Shown: positions 1 through 9,352, counted from the stretch's first letter. The stretch: 64,000 nt of DNA from Paenibacillus rhizosphaerae (GCF_014192015.1 NZ_JACHXJ010000001.1:1302001-1366000); one strand, 5' to 3'. A program made the numbers and translations. Notes: a model not told the origin generated them from the letters alone.

Positions 1-588
1 TTGATCTTGAATCCGGCAACGGGGATGAAGAAGCATCTTGTCTACGCAAGCCTCGACTATTATGATGCCGAAGGCGGACGCCTACTGGTCAGATATAACC
101 AGCCGAATCGTCCGAGCGCTGTCATAACGCTGTCCAATGGAAAAGCACGCCCGGCAGCCGAACCGGATTTCAAGGAGTTTTCCAACCTAGCGGAACAGAG
201 CTACCAGGCACCTATGCCAGACGCATCGACAAAGCCCCCTGCCGATCTACAGCCTCAAAACTTGCCGGTGACACCAATCCAAATTCGTGATCAGATCACA
301 GCAAGAGCCACCATTGGCGGCAAGGTGGTTTATCTCAGTTTTGCCTTTATTCAAAACGGACGCGCGATGATTCCGGTACGGGAACTGATGGAGCAAGCAG
401 GCCTGGAAGTCATACAGCAGAAGGTGGCTGGAAAGGTAAACAGCAGTTCTTTTACCCTAAAAGGTCCGGGAGGAACCGAGACCGTAACGGCAGGAGACAG
501 CACGATGATCGGTGACCGGCTCTATGTCAGGTCTGATGTTTTGAAGCGAATCGGTCTTCCGGTTCAGGGGATGAATTGGAATCCGTAA
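1..588 (+). CDS. Stalk-domain (copper amine oxidase N-like) protein, 5' truncated
   Basis: The reading frame is open to the first base of the window, so the true start lies upstream; the TTG at base 1 is probably internal. The C-terminal half, from about residue 95, fits the copper-amine-oxidase N-terminal or stalk domain seen on exported proteins of Paenibacillus: a strand with NGRAMIPVRELMEQAG, then GDRLYVRSDVLKRIG. In that family the domain is a non-catalytic beta-rich module on secreted or cell-wall proteins. The upstream part is low-complexity, with Pro and Gln in the linker. A strong terminator follows at once. The specific function is unknown. Confidence 0.7.
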   Translation: MILNPATGMKKHLVYASLDYYDAEGGRLLVRYNQPNRPSAVITLSNGKARPAAEPDFKEFSNLAEQSYQAPMPDASTKPPADLQPQNLPVTPIQIRDQITARATIGGKVVYLSFAFIQNGRAMIPVRELMEQAGLEVIQQKVAGKVNSSSFTLKGPGGTETVTAGDSTMIGDRLYVRSDVLKRIGLPVQGMNWNP

Positions 589-614
589 GCCTGACCGCGG
601 CATCAGCATAAAAT

Positions 615-656
615 AACGGCATGCTTTCCCATGATTTACATGGGAAGCATGCCGTT
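615..656 (+). terminator. Rho-independent terminator after the stalk-domain gene
   Basis: A near-perfect inverted repeat, AACGGCATGCTTTCCCATG paired with CATGGGAAGCATGCCGTT around a 5-base loop, is followed by TTTTCATT. It lies between two convergent genes. The opposite strand also has an A/T-rich flank, so it may terminate both. Confidence 0.85.
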
Positions 657-680
657 TTCATTATAATGCTTATGGTTTCA

Positions 681-1904
681 TTACAGTGCAGTTGGTTTGG
701 CTTCGCTGCCGTGCCGCTCCTGCCGGGAAAACCGGCTTGCGTACACAAGCAGCAGTGCGGTGATCACAATTAACGCAATGATCATCCCGATCACCCCGTT
801 CCAGCCGAAGCCGGACAGGAAGAATCCGCCGGACCAGCCCACCAGACTGGACCCCGTGTAGTAGAAGAGCAGGTAAAGGGATGAAGCGTAAGCTTTATAG
901 CGCACCGGTGCCGCTTTGCCCACCCAGCCGCTGGCAACGGTGTGTCCTGCGAAGAAGCCGCATGCGAAGAGGATCATGCCCGCGATCATAAGGACCAGGT
1001 TGCCCGCCAGCATGAGCAGTGCACCGACCAACAGCATGCCCAGGCCGCTGGCAATCAAGCCGGCACGTGAATACCGGTCAGCCAGCTTACCGAACCAGAC
1101 GGAGGACCAGGAGCCCATCAGCTGAAAGACGAACAGGCAGCCGATCCATGTTTGGCTCAGCTCATAAGGCGGCTGGGACAACGGGAAGTCAATATAGTTA
1201 AACAGCGTCACGTACGCGCCAAGCAGCAGAAAACCGATCAGGTACAGGCACAGCAGCCGGGTGCTTGCAAATCCGTTCCGGAAGCCGTCGGCCCAGTGGT
1301 GCAGCGAAATGCTGACCGGTTTGAAGTGGTTTGATTTGGGCAGGTAGAGCCAAAACAGCAGACTGCATAGAAGGCTGACCAAGCCCAGGACAAACATCGC
1401 GATATGCCAATTGAAAAAATCGGTGATCAGACTGATGATGACCCTTCCGGCAAAACCGCCAACCGCGGTGCCTGCTACATAGAACCCCATGACCTGCCCG
1501 ATGCTGCGCGGTTCGATCTCCTCGTTGAGATAAGTCATGGCGATGGCCGGAAAGCCCGCAAGGCTGATGCCTTCGAGCAGCCTGGCCGCCAGCAGCAGAT
1601 GAAAGTTTGTGCTGAACGAAGATGCCATGGCCAGCAAGGAAGTAACGAACAGCGACACGCTCATGACGCCTCTGCGCCCCCAGGCATTGGACAGCAGGGA
1701 AACAAACAGCATGGTGACCGCTAATGTAATCGTTGAGAAAGAAATAATGAAGCTCGCACTGGAAGGGGATACGTGGAATTCCTTCGCAAACGTGCCAATC
1801 AAAGGCTGCGGGCTGTACAGGATCGCAAAGGTGACCAGACTGCCCAGCAGCATGCTGACCAGTACCCGGAAATAGGCTCGGGTACCGATTTGAATGTACT
1901 GCAC
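681..1904 (-). CDS. MFS transporter, YnfM/drug-exporter-like
   Basis: A 407-residue polytopic membrane protein with about twelve hydrophobic segments. A major-facilitator signature lies in the loop after the second helix (LSNAWGRRGVM). The N-terminal run, YSPQPLIGTFAKEFHVS, resembles the YnfM branch of proton-driven exporters, which often expel small drugs or metabolites. The start is a GTG preceded by AGAGAGG. It is divergent from a LysR-type gene across a short shared promoter region, the usual arrangement for a transporter controlled by its neighbour. Substrate cannot be inferred. Confidence 0.85.
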   Translation of the reverse strand: MQYIQIGTRAYFRVLVSMLLGSLVTFAILYSPQPLIGTFAKEFHVSPSSASFIISFSTITLAVTMLFVSLLSNAWGRRGVMSVSLFVTSLLAMASSFSTNFHLLLAARLLEGISLAGFPAIAMTYLNEEIEPRSIGQVMGFYVAGTAVGGFAGRVIISLITDFFNWHIAMFVLGLVSLLCSLLFWLYLPKSNHFKPVSISLHHWADGFRNGFASTRLLCLYLIGFLLLGAYVTLFNYIDFPLSQPPYELSQTWIGCLFVFQLMGSWSSVWFGKLADRYSRAGLIASGLGMLLVGALLMLAGNLVLMIAGMILFACGFFAGHTVASGWVGKAAPVRYKAYASSLYLLFYYTGSSLVGWSGGFFLSGFGWNGVIGMIIALIVITALLLVYASRFSRQERHGSEAKPTAL

Positions 1905-2053
1905 GATAAACGCCTCTCTTTGTTAAGTTCTATAAACTACTCTTTCGGTGACGCCCCTAAGTATACGCCTGATTTGCTTATGTTGTATAATGAATTAAAA
2001 TTATCAAATTAGTACCTGTAGGTTATAAGGAGTTGGAGAGAGGGCGGACAATC

Positions 2054-2944
2054 ATGGAATGGCAGCAGCTGGAGTATTTCCGCGTCGTGGCCAAGCTGGA
2101 GCATTTCATTAAGTCGGCGGAGCAGCTGGCGATTTCCCAGCCGGCACTAAGCCGGTCGATGACGAAGCTGGAAAAAGAGCTGGGGGTACAGCTGTTTGAC
2201 CGGCATGGCCGTTCCGTACAGCTGAATGAAACGGGAAAGCTGTTTTTGGCTAGAGTAGAGCGGGCTATGCAGGAAATTGAGGATGGGATCGAGGAGATCC
2301 GGCAGTTCCACGATCCGTATGCCGGCAAGGTTTCGATTGCCTTTTTGATGTCGTTTGGCGTTCATAGGCTGCCGGACGTTATCGCGAGTTTCAACCGCAA
2401 ATACCCGGACGTTGAGTTCGCGCTGTATCAAAACCCGACGACGGTCATTCTGCCGCAATTGATGCGGAGCGAGGTGGACCTATGCATCATCGGTCCGTTC
2501 GGGGAAGAGCCAGGCGTCGTATGGCACAAGCTCGTTGAGGAAGAAATGTACGTCTACGTGCCTGCGGATCACCGGCTTGCGGAACGCGAGTCCATCCGCC
2601 TTGAGGAGGTCGCCGGTGAACCGTTTATATCCTTTAAGCCGGGTTATGGCGTACGAACGCTGATGGAACGGTTTTGCGGCGAAGCCGGTTTTGAGCCGAA
2701 GATCCGGTTTGAGGGCGACGATATCATGACTGCCGCGGGACTTGTTTCCGCAGGGCTTGGAGTCACGATCATCCCGGCTTTTTCGGGCATTGAGCACGGA
2801 AAGGTCAAGCGGCTGCGCGTGACGGAGCCTTACTGCCGGCGGGAAATTGGACTGGCCTGGGTCGAGGATCGGAAGCTTCCTCCCTCCGCAGACCTGTTTC
2901 GCTCATTTATTATCGAGTATTTTCGTGGCCGGGGCGAGTCATAA
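2054..2944 (+). CDS. LysR-family transcriptional regulator
   Basis: A typical 296-residue LysR protein. The N-terminal winged helix-turn-helix is clear (MEWQQLEYFRVVAKLEHF, then QPALSRSMTKLEKELGVQLFDR), followed by a periplasmic-binding-like effector domain from about residue 90. The ATG at 2054 is chosen over a TTG 21 bases upstream because GGAGAGAGG sits about nine bases before the ATG. A TATAAT element lies at 1986-1991. It probably senses a small molecule and controls the divergent MFS gene, as LysR regulators commonly do; that link is inferred from position only. Confidence 0.9.
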   Translation: MEWQQLEYFRVVAKLEHFIKSAEQLAISQPALSRSMTKLEKELGVQLFDRHGRSVQLNETGKLFLARVERAMQEIEDGIEEIRQFHDPYAGKVSIAFLMSFGVHRLPDVIASFNRKYPDVEFALYQNPTTVILPQLMRSEVDLCIIGPFGEEPGVVWHKLVEEEMYVYVPADHRLAERESIRLEEVAGEPFISFKPGYGVRTLMERFCGEAGFEPKIRFEGDDIMTAAGLVSAGLGVTIIPAFSGIEHGKVKRLRVTEPYCRREIGLAWVEDRKLPPSADLFRSFIIEYFRGRGES

Positions 2945-2969
2945 AATAACCATCAAATGCTCCAGCAGA

Positions 2970-3134
2970 AGGTTCCCGCCCGTGGCCGATTTTGTCATCG
3001 ATTTTATCTCGAATGGCGATCAAACGGAGCTGATCATCCGCGAGTCCAACTGGAGCCCGGGTCCAATGGACGACAACGCGGTCACGGGCATGAACCAGTC
3101 TCTCGATAAACTTGCCGCAAGTCTGGCTTAACAT
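2970..3134 (+). pseudogene. Remnant of an AHSA1/SRPBCC-domain gene (C-terminal end only)
   Basis: Directly after the LysR gene a short open stretch encodes VADFVIDFISNGDQTEL and then MNQSLDKLAASLA. This matches the last helix and strands of AHSA1-like SRPBCC proteins, where the domain ends in a motif of the type GW..SLDKLA..L. The first two thirds of the domain (about 90 residues) are absent and no start or ribosome binding site precedes the fragment. It is best read as the residue of a deleted gene rather than an expressed protein. A terminator follows it. Confidence 0.6.
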
Positions 3135-3170
3135 TGTTTTTCATACATTCCGTAAACGGTATATAAGAGA

Positions 3171-3210
3171 AAAAAACGCTCCAGATCCGTCTGTCTCTGG
3201 AGCGTTTTTT
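3171..3210. terminator. Bidirectional terminator between AHSA1 remnant and GH127 gene
   Basis: The stem AACGCTCCAGA...TCTGGAGCGTT is flanked by A-rich sequence on the left and a T-run on the right. It can therefore stop transcription from both sides, which suits the two converging transcripts. Confidence 0.85.
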
Positions 3211-3250
3211 GTGCTGCAATGCCTCTCGCGGCATGTTGACTGGATTTACA

Positions 3251-5221
3251 TCAGCTTTCGCGAATCCATACCGCCATTTCGCCAGGCTCCCGGTTGCCCC
3301 ATAGCGTGTAAGGGACTGCCCGAAGGCGCTGCTGTTCCAGCTGCGGCCGCGCCGTGCTGTAAAGATCGTTCGGCGCCTCTGCCGACGTTCCGGCGCGAAG
3401 GCCATCCGTCTCGATCACGGCGACGCCACCGCGCCATCCGTCCATGACGACCTGCAGCTCGGCATCTGCGGGCAGACTTAGAGAAGCGAGCGGGGCTCCG
3501 TTGTCGGTTTCCTCCAGGCAGTAGACGAGCGGGCCGCGCTGCAGCGCAACCTTTCCGCTGCTGGCACGCAGGTTCGGGTGGGCGTAAATCCGCCGCGGCT
3601 GCATATCGAACTCAAGCTCAACCGCGTCACCGGCCTGCCAATCCCGGCGAATATAGGCGTAACCGTCACGCAGCTCATACTGGGCAGGCTGGCCATTGAC
3701 GCGGATCGCGCTTGCGGCAGACCAGCCGGGAAGACGAAGCGCAATCGTGAACTCACCCGTGCCTTCCGCTTCCTGCACTTTCAAGCGAACTTGGCCTTCC
3801 CAAGGTAAACGGCTCTCCAGGTCCAGCTGAACGCTGCGGCCGGCCGCCTGGTGGCTGATCTGGCTGCCGATGTACAGATGCACGTAGAGTGCCTCGTCAC
3901 TCGCCGAATAAATGTATTGACCGAGTGAAGACAGGAGGCGCGAGACGTTTGGCGGGCAGCAGGCGCAGCCGTACCATTTTTGCCGGACCGGCTTGATGTG
4001 GCGCTTGCCGGGGTTGCCTTCACTGGCCGCAGGCCACACTTCCATCGGGTTCACGTAAAAATAATGCTTTCCGTCGCCGGCGATTCCTGCAGTTACGGTG
4101 TTATACAGCGCACGCTCCATCACGTCGCCGTATTCGCCCTTCACTTCATTCTGAAGCAGCCGCTGGGCAAAAAAGATCAGGCCGATCGATGCGCAGGTCT
4201 CGCTGTAGTTTGTGTCGTTCGGCAGGTCGTAGTCAAACGTGAAAGCCTCGCCGTGATGCGTGGATCCGATACTGCCCGTGACATACATTTGCTTCTGCAC
4301 GATGTTGTTCCACAAGCGGCGGCATGCTTCCAGCAAGGCGTTGTCTCCCTTAAGCAGAGCCAAGTCGGCCATAGCCGTATACATATAGACGGCTCTTACC
4401 GCATGGCCTGTCGCCACCTCGTGTTCCCGCACCGGCTTATGCGCCTGGTGGTAGGCAAGATTTACAGGCCCCTTCTGGACGACACCGGGTGCCCAGTGCG
4501 AAATCCGGCCACGCCGTTCAAATTCCTCCTGGAAGAAATTCGGCTCCTGCCCGCGCTCATCGATCAAAAAGCCGGCAAGATTCAGGTATCTGGCTTCGCC
4601 TGTAGCATGGTACAGCTTGATCAGGGCAAGCTCAATTTCCTGGTGACCGTCGTAACCCCGGATTTGGCCTTCTTCCGGTCCAAAACGGTCATCGATATGG
4701 TCGGCAATCTTGCGCGCAATGTCAAGAAGCTTGGTTTTGCCCGTGCCGTAAAAATAGGCGACCGCTGCTTCGATCAGGTGGCCGGCCGTGTACATTTCGT
4801 GGCAGTCCATCAGATTGGTCCAGCGCTGGTCGAGCTTGTCAATCGTAAAGTATGTGTTCAGGTAACCGTCTTCCAGCTGTGCGGCTCCGATCAGATCGAT
4901 CGCTTCATCAGCGACTTTTTCCAAATCGGAATCAGGGGTTTGGGCCAGCGAATACCCGACCGCTTCCAGCCATTTATACAGGTCGGTGTCCTGAAACACG
5001 AATCCGGCAAAGCTTCCTTCTTCGAGTCCTGCGGCAATCCGGAAGTTGCGGATCGCATGGCTGGGTTCGGCATCGGGAACACGGTCATTCAGGGCTTCCC
5101 ACTGGTAGGGAATCACGGTATGCTTGATAAGATCCACATGATTGGACCAATAGGAGTCGGTGATGCGGACGGATTTCAAATCAAGCGGCTGTGGATGGGT
5201 TGGCGCATTTTTGGTAGACAA
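3251..5221 (-). CDS. GH127 beta-L-arabinofuranosidase (DUF1680 family)
   Basis: A 656-residue, probably cytoplasmic glycoside hydrolase (no signal peptide). Family GH127, characterised by Bifidobacterium HypBA1, releases beta-L-arabinofuranose from arabino-oligosaccharides using a zinc-bound catalytic cysteine. The equivalents are present: Glu in THHGEAF (about residue 325), Glu and Cys in YSETCAS (341 and 343), and the Cys pair in CACCPPN (421 and 422), with almost the same spacing as HypBA1. The TTG at 5221 is preferred because AGGAG lies 11 bases before it; the upstream ATG codons have no such site. It is divergent from an AraC regulator that probably controls it. No transporter is adjacent. 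Confidence 0.9.
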   Translation of the reverse strand: MSTKNAPTHPQPLDLKSVRITDSYWSNHVDLIKHTVIPYQWEALNDRVPDAEPSHAIRNFRIAAGLEEGSFAGFVFQDTDLYKWLEAVGYSLAQTPDSDLEKVADEAIDLIGAAQLEDGYLNTYFTIDKLDQRWTNLMDCHEMYTAGHLIEAAVAYFYGTGKTKLLDIARKIADHIDDRFGPEEGQIRGYDGHQEIELALIKLYHATGEARYLNLAGFLIDERGQEPNFFQEEFERRGRISHWAPGVVQKGPVNLAYHQAHKPVREHEVATGHAVRAVYMYTAMADLALLKGDNALLEACRRLWNNIVQKQMYVTGSIGSTHHGEAFTFDYDLPNDTNYSETCASIGLIFFAQRLLQNEVKGEYGDVMERALYNTVTAGIAGDGKHYFYVNPMEVWPAASEGNPGKRHIKPVRQKWYGCACCPPNVSRLLSSLGQYIYSASDEALYVHLYIGSQISHQAAGRSVQLDLESRLPWEGQVRLKVQEAEGTGEFTIALRLPGWSAASAIRVNGQPAQYELRDGYAYIRRDWQAGDAVELEFDMQPRRIYAHPNLRASSGKVALQRGPLVYCLEETDNGAPLASLSLPADAELQVVMDGWRGGVAVIETDGLRAGTSAEAPNDLYSTARPQLEQQRLRAVPYTLWGNREPGEMAVWIRES

Positions 5222-5358
5222 ATTTTCGTTCACTCCTAACATCATCATCTGCAGCTTTATCATATCGAATCAAAGCAAGGATTGTCGGTAGTGGAACGTG
5301 CATAAAAAGTGTCATTAGCCCACTAAATTGATTTTCATAGACGAGCAGGAGGATTGTC

Positions 5359-6171
5359 ATGCTGCCTATTCATCTACAACAACCTTACAAGCTCCAGATG
5401 GGTGGACAATTTGTCAGCGATGAAGATTGGTCCCATATGGAACGGACCATTTCCGATTATGAGCTGATTATCGGTGTAGCGGGGGTGGTCTTTCTGGAAG
5501 CCGGCGGCCAGCTGTACGAAGTGAAGGCAGGGGATATGCTGCTGCTGCGGCCGGGAGAGAAGCATCGCGGATACAGGCTGTCTTCCCCCGGCGTTTCATT
5601 TTACTGGTTTCATTTTTTGCTCCCTCCGGAGACGGGCGGAGAGCCGGATGGGGCCATACCTCATTATGCACACTGCCCGGAACCGAGCCGCGTTCACATT
5701 TTAGCCAGGCAGCTCCTGCACGCGGCGAGCGGGGGATACCGGCTGAAGCAGGCGGGAGACTATTTTCTGACATCGCTGCTGATTGAATTGGCAGAGCAGC
5801 TGCATGATGCGGGCGCGTCCGAAGCGATGGACCCCCGCCTGTCGGAACTGCTGGAATGGACCCGGCTGCATGCCCTCGAGAGACATATGTCGGTCGACCG
5901 GGTGGCGATGCACATGGGGTACAACCGCAATTATTTATCGCGGATGTTCAAGCAGAGATTCGGCACGGGCCTCAGGGATTATATTCACCGGATTCGGCTG
6001 GAGGCGGCCAGAGAACTGCTCGTGTCGAGTAAGCTGCATATTAAGGAAATTGCGGACAGGGTTGGCATTGAAGACGACAAGCAGTTTATTAAATGGTTCA
6101 AACGGCTGTCCGGCGTTACTCCGACAGAGTACCGTCAGGCGTTTTCGGCAACGCGTCTGAACAAGACCTAA
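5359..6171 (+). CDS. AraC-family regulator with N-terminal cupin
   Basis: A 270-residue regulator. The first half is a cupin-like sugar-sensing domain (GDMLLLRPGEKHRGYRL is typical). The C-terminal 100 residues hold the paired AraC helix-turn-helix motifs (VDRVAMHMGYNRNYLSRMFK, and IKEIADRVGIEDDKQFIKWFKR with GVTPTEYR at the end). The ATG has CAGGAGG nine bases upstream. It is divergent from the GH127 gene across about 140 bases and is a plausible activator of it in response to an arabinose-containing sugar; the ligand is an inference from the neighbour. Confidence 0.9.
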   Translation: MLPIHLQQPYKLQMGGQFVSDEDWSHMERTISDYELIIGVAGVVFLEAGGQLYEVKAGDMLLLRPGEKHRGYRLSSPGVSFYWFHFLLPPETGGEPDGAIPHYAHCPEPSRVHILARQLLHAASGGYRLKQAGDYFLTSLLIELAEQLHDAGASEAMDPRLSELLEWTRLHALERHMSVDRVAMHMGYNRNYLSRMFKQRFGTGLRDYIHRIRLEAARELLVSSKLHIKEIADRVGIEDDKQFIKWFKRLSGVTPTEYRQAFSATRLNKT

Positions 6172-6194
6172 GGAGGTATGGATTCATACCGGCC

Positions 6195-6256
6195 GTCCGG
6201 ATGGAAGGGATACAGGGGTTCGAGGAGAATTTGATTCTTCCGGACTCTGTTTTTTT
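6195..6256 (+). terminator. Probable terminator of the AraC gene
   Basis: GTCCGG at 6195 pairs with CCGGAC at 6240-6245, enclosing an inner hairpin (GGAGAAT against ATTCTTCC). A run of seven T residues follows after CTCTG. Confidence 0.5.
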
Positions 6257-6499
6257 GGGTAACACAAACTATATGGCCCTTTTGGCCGTGCCTGCATCCA
6301 TATCATCCGTGCAATTAGAGCTGCATGTAATGCTTTAGTACCTCCCAAAAATACAACCTGGGTAAGTCGAGACTCCCATTTGAATCGTGTTATCATTTTT
6401 TTAGATCGCTTTTGGCCGTCTGCCGCATCAAAAAATAAGGCGGTCTTCCGATGATTCTGCACACGATTGCACGATACTTGAGGAAAGGATTTGAACTCG
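6257..6499. other. Non-coding interval between AraC terminator and P450 gene
   Basis: With the terminator before it, this makes a gap of about 330 bases without a credible gene. It is richer in A+T near 6385-6440 and should hold the P450 promoter, but I could not settle on a good -35/-10 pair. No strong repeat or RNA fold was seen. Confidence 0.4.
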
Positions 6500-7690
6500 A
6501 TGATACAGGAAAAATACGCCAACATGCTGAACATGGCCGAGGTCTCGACCCCGGACCGAATGTTATATCCCTTTGATATCCTCCGCCAGCTAAGAACAGA
6601 AACGCCGGTGCGCTACGACAGCAGCCGAAACTGCTGGGATGTCTTCCGTTATGAGGATGTGCAGCGCATTCTGAAGGATCCGAAAACATTTTCCTCCGAG
6701 CGTGGAGCAGGCGCAGGCGGTTCCATTCTGTTTATGGATCCGCCCAAGCATAAGCAAATGCGCGACCTGGTCAGTAAAGCGTTTACCCCCAAGGCGATTC
6801 AAGAGCTGACCCCCCGCATCCAGTCCATCGCCGAGCAGCTGCTCGATTCGGTAACGGATGGAGCCATGGACGTTTCCAGTGAATTCGCCACTCCGCTGCC
6901 GGTTATCGTCATTGCCGAACTGCTGGGTGCTCCGAAGGAAGACCGGAACAAGTTCAAGCACTGGTCCGATATTCTGGTGGAAAGTGCCGACGACCTCACC
7001 GACGAAGCATTCCAGCGGATTACCGACAAGCGGATAAAAGCGATGGGAGAGCTGTCCGAGTATTTTAAGGGGATTATGGCGCAGCGGGCTGCAGAGCCGC
7101 AGGAAGATCTCGTTACTGCGCTGCTGAACGCTGAAATCGAAGGAGAGAAGCTGTCGGAAAAGGATATCATCAGCTTCTGCGTACTGCTGCTGGCTGCCGG
7201 AAACGAAACGACGACAAATCTGATCACGAATGGCGTGCGCGTGCTGACCGAAAGACCGGAGCTGCAGGAGCAGCTGTATCAAGCGCCGGATCTCATACCT
7301 TCCTTTATTGAAGAAGTGCTCCGTTACTACCCGCCGATTATCGCGATCGGACGCAAAGCCGCGGAGACGGTACAAATCGGGGAGCATACGATTAAGCAGG
7401 GAGCTCAGATCATTTCCTGGGTGGGGTCCGCCAACCGCGACGAGTCCCGGTTCGACGATCCGGACGGCTTCCGTCTGGACCGCAAACCGAATCCGCATAT
7501 GACGTTCGGCTTCGGCATCCACTTTTGTCTCGGGGCTCCACTGGCCAGGCTGGAAGGGAAAATTGCGTTTCAGGCGCTCCTCGACAGGTTCAAGGATCTA
7601 AGCAGAGACGCAGGCGCTGAACTCCAGCCGATCCAAAGCTCCTTTGTTTTTGGTGTCAAAAACTATCCGATCACGATGAGCCGCAGATAG
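6500..7690 (+). CDS. Cytochrome P450 (class I bacterial, CYP109/YjiB-like)
   Basis: A soluble 396-residue haem monooxygenase. The hallmarks are in order: the I-helix oxygen-binding motif AAGNETT (near residue 235), the ExxR pair in EEVLRYYPP, and the haem loop [17 protein letters not shown] whose Cys is the axial ligand. Length and the C-terminal motif fit bacterial P450s such as B. subtilis YjiB, which oxidise fatty acids or terpenoids using ferredoxin or flavodoxin partners. No redox partner gene is adjacent, so it must use a shared one. The ATG at 6500 is chosen because GAGGAAAGGA ends ten bases before it. Substrate unknown. Confidence 0.92.
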   Translation: MIQEKYANMLNMAEVSTPDRMLYPFDILRQLRTETPVRYDSSRNCWDVFRYEDVQRILKDPKTFSSERGAGAGGSILFMDPPKHKQMRDLVSKAFTPKAIQELTPRIQSIAEQLLDSVTDGAMDVSSEFATPLPVIVIAELLGAPKEDRNKFKHWSDILVESADDLTDEAFQRITDKRIKAMGELSEYFKGIMAQRAAEPQEDLVTALLNAEIEGEKLSEKDIISFCVLLLAAGNETTTNLITNGVRVLTERPELQEQLYQAPDLIPSFIEEVLRYYPPIIAIGRKAAETVQIGEHTIKQGAQIISWVGSANRDESRFDDPDGFRLDRKPNPHMTFGFGIHFCLGAPLARLEGKIAFQALLDRFKDLSRDAGAELQPIQSSFVFGVKNYPITMSRR

Positions 7691-7784
7691 AGTCAGGTAT
7701 CTTTAAGGGTGCTCCCGCTTTGTTCCAGAGAGCATAACCCGCATAGGAAATGAAGGATTCCCATTTTTCGGGGGCTGTCCATAT

Positions 7785-7813
7785 TTCTTGGAGGCTCCCG
7801 GATATGCTAGAAT
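7785..7813 (+). promoter_or_regulatory. Candidate promoter of the dnaA homologue
   Basis: An extended -10 element (TG, one base, then TAGAAT at 7808-7813) lies 17 bases after a weak -35 candidate, TTCTTG. It would start a leader of about 150 bases before the GTG start codon. No TTATCCACA-type DnaA box was seen between 7691 and 7970. Confidence 0.35.
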
Positions 7814-7848
7814 AGAAAATAGCAGCTTGTACATAAGCATGATGATCT

Positions 7849-7914
7849 AAGGCATCCCTTTACTGCGATGGTTCCAGGAACAGCATTTGCAGGGAAGAAC
7901 GGATGCCTTTTTGC
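7849..7914 (+). promoter_or_regulatory. Structured leader with terminator-like stem upstream of dnaA homologue
   Basis: AAGGCATCC (7849-7857) pairs perfectly with GGATGCCTT (7901-7909), which runs straight into TTTTTG. The 43-base interior can form a nested hairpin (CTGC at 7863 against GCAG at 7889, with GTTCC/GGAAC inside). The element lies downstream of the candidate promoter and upstream of the ribosome binding site. It could be an attenuator of the dnaA homologue or simply a terminator of upstream transcription. Confidence 0.45.
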
Positions 7915-7970
7915 GTAAGCCCGCCGGGATGATCATTTCGTTTTACCGAAGTATAAGGAGTTGAACGCCC

Positions 7971-9341
7971 GTGGAAAGGCAAGTCGAAGAATTGTGGCAC
8001 CAGGTCCTGTCCATGATTCAAAAGAAGATCAGCAAGCCCAGCTATGATACGTGGCTGAAATCAACGAAGGCCGTCAGTCTGCAGGATAACGTCCTGACGA
8101 TCAGCACTCCCAATACATTTACGCAGGAATGGCTGGAGAATCGGTATACCACGCTCATTTTGACAGCGGTTCGCGAATACATGGATGCTCAGCCGGAGCT
8201 TCATATCATTACCCAGGATGAGCTGGAGACCGAGAGAAAAACCGCTTCATCCGAACCGGCTGCCCTCGTTGAGGATAATTTCCTGAACGATCATGCTTTT
8301 GCCGCCATGCTGAATCCCAAATACATCTTCGATACGTTTGTCGTCGGTCTCGGCAACCGTTTTGCCCATGCAGCTGCACTGGCTGTAGCGGAGGCGCCGG
8401 GCAAAGCGTATAACCCGCTGTTTTTGTATGGCGGCGTCGGCCTGGGTAAAACCCACTTGATGCAGGCGATCGGCCACTATGTGCTGGAGCACAATCCGCA
8501 GGCCAAGGTGCTCTATTTATCCTCCGAAAAATTCACCAATCAGTTTATCAATGCCATCATGAACAACCGCGGTGAAGCTTTCCGGAGCAAATACCGCAAC
8601 ATCGACGTGCTTCTGATCGACGACATCCAGTTCATCGCCGGCAAGGAGCAGACACAGGAAGAGTTTTTTCATACCTTCAACGCCCTGAAAGAAATGGGGA
8701 AAGCGATCATCATTTCCAGCGACCGTCCGCCCAAGGAAATCCCCACCCTGGAGGAACGGCTGCGTTCCCGCTTTGAATGGGGACTCATCACGGATATTCA
8801 GCCCCCGGATCTGGAAACCCGGATTGCTATTTTGCGCAAGAAGGCGAAGGCGGAGCATCTCGACATTCCGAACGAAGCGATGGTTTATATCGCCAGCCAT
8901 ATCCATACGAATGTCCGTGAACTCGAGGGGGCTCTGATCCGTGTCATCGCTTATTCCTCGCTCGTTAATCAGGATATCACTGTACATTTGACAGCCGAAG
9001 CACTGAAAAATATGATCTCGCAGTCGCGTCCCCAATTGATCTCGATCCAGGACATCCAGGAGCGGGTGGGAGATTATTATGGTCTGCGCATCGAAGATTT
9101 AAAAGCACGGAAACGGACAAGGGCCGTGGCTTTTCCCCGGCAAATCGCCATGTATTTGTCCAGGGAGCTGACCGATTATTCGCTGCCCAAAATCGGGGAA
9201 GCCTTTGGCGGCAGGGACCATACGACCGTTATCCACGCCCATGAAAAAATCGCCTCGGTCATCCGTGAGGATCAGGAGATCCATCAAATCGTAAGCCGGC
9301 TGTCCGAAAACATTAAAAACCGCATTCAACCGCGGGTCTAG
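7971..9341 (+). CDS. dnaA: DnaA chromosomal replication initiator homologue, away from oriC-type neighbours
   Basis: A full-length 456-residue DnaA. Domain I is recognisable ([26 protein letters not shown]). The AAA+ core has Walker [10 protein letters not shown] (near 154), Walker B LLIDDIQF (near 214), a RLRSRFEWG arginine-finger segment and RELEGALIR. Domain IV carries the DNA-binding signature [14 protein letters not shown] (413-427). All key residues look intact. The GTG start has TAAGGAG ten bases before it. In Firmicutes the essential dnaA is normally followed by dnaN, recF and gyrB; here the next gene is an oxidoreductase and the previous a P450. It is therefore probably a second dnaA paralogue, although a relocated sole copy cannot be excluded from this window. 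Confidence 0.93.
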   Translation: MERQVEELWHQVLSMIQKKISKPSYDTWLKSTKAVSLQDNVLTISTPNTFTQEWLENRYTTLILTAVREYMDAQPELHIITQDELETERKTASSEPAALVEDNFLNDHAFAAMLNPKYIFDTFVVGLGNRFAHAAALAVAEAPGKAYNPLFLYGGVGLGKTHLMQAIGHYVLEHNPQAKVLYLSSEKFTNQFINAIMNNRGEAFRSKYRNIDVLLIDDIQFIAGKEQTQEEFFHTFNALKEMGKAIIISSDRPPKEIPTLEERLRSRFEWGLITDIQPPDLETRIAILRKKAKAEHLDIPNEAMVYIASHIHTNVRELEGALIRVIAYSSLVNQDITVHLTAEALKNMISQSRPQLISIQDIQERVGDYYGLRIEDLKARKRTRAVAFPRQIAMYLSRELTDYSLPKIGEAFGGRDHTTVIHAHEKIASVIREDQEIHQIVSRLSENIKNRIQPRV

Positions 9342-9352
9342 CCTGTTATTTT

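Noticed and set aside
6178..6234. An 18-codon frame after the first AraC gene, beginning right after AAGGAGGT
   Set aside because: The ribosome site touches the ATG with no spacer, the peptide is Arg/Gly-rich without pattern, and the region folds as a terminator.
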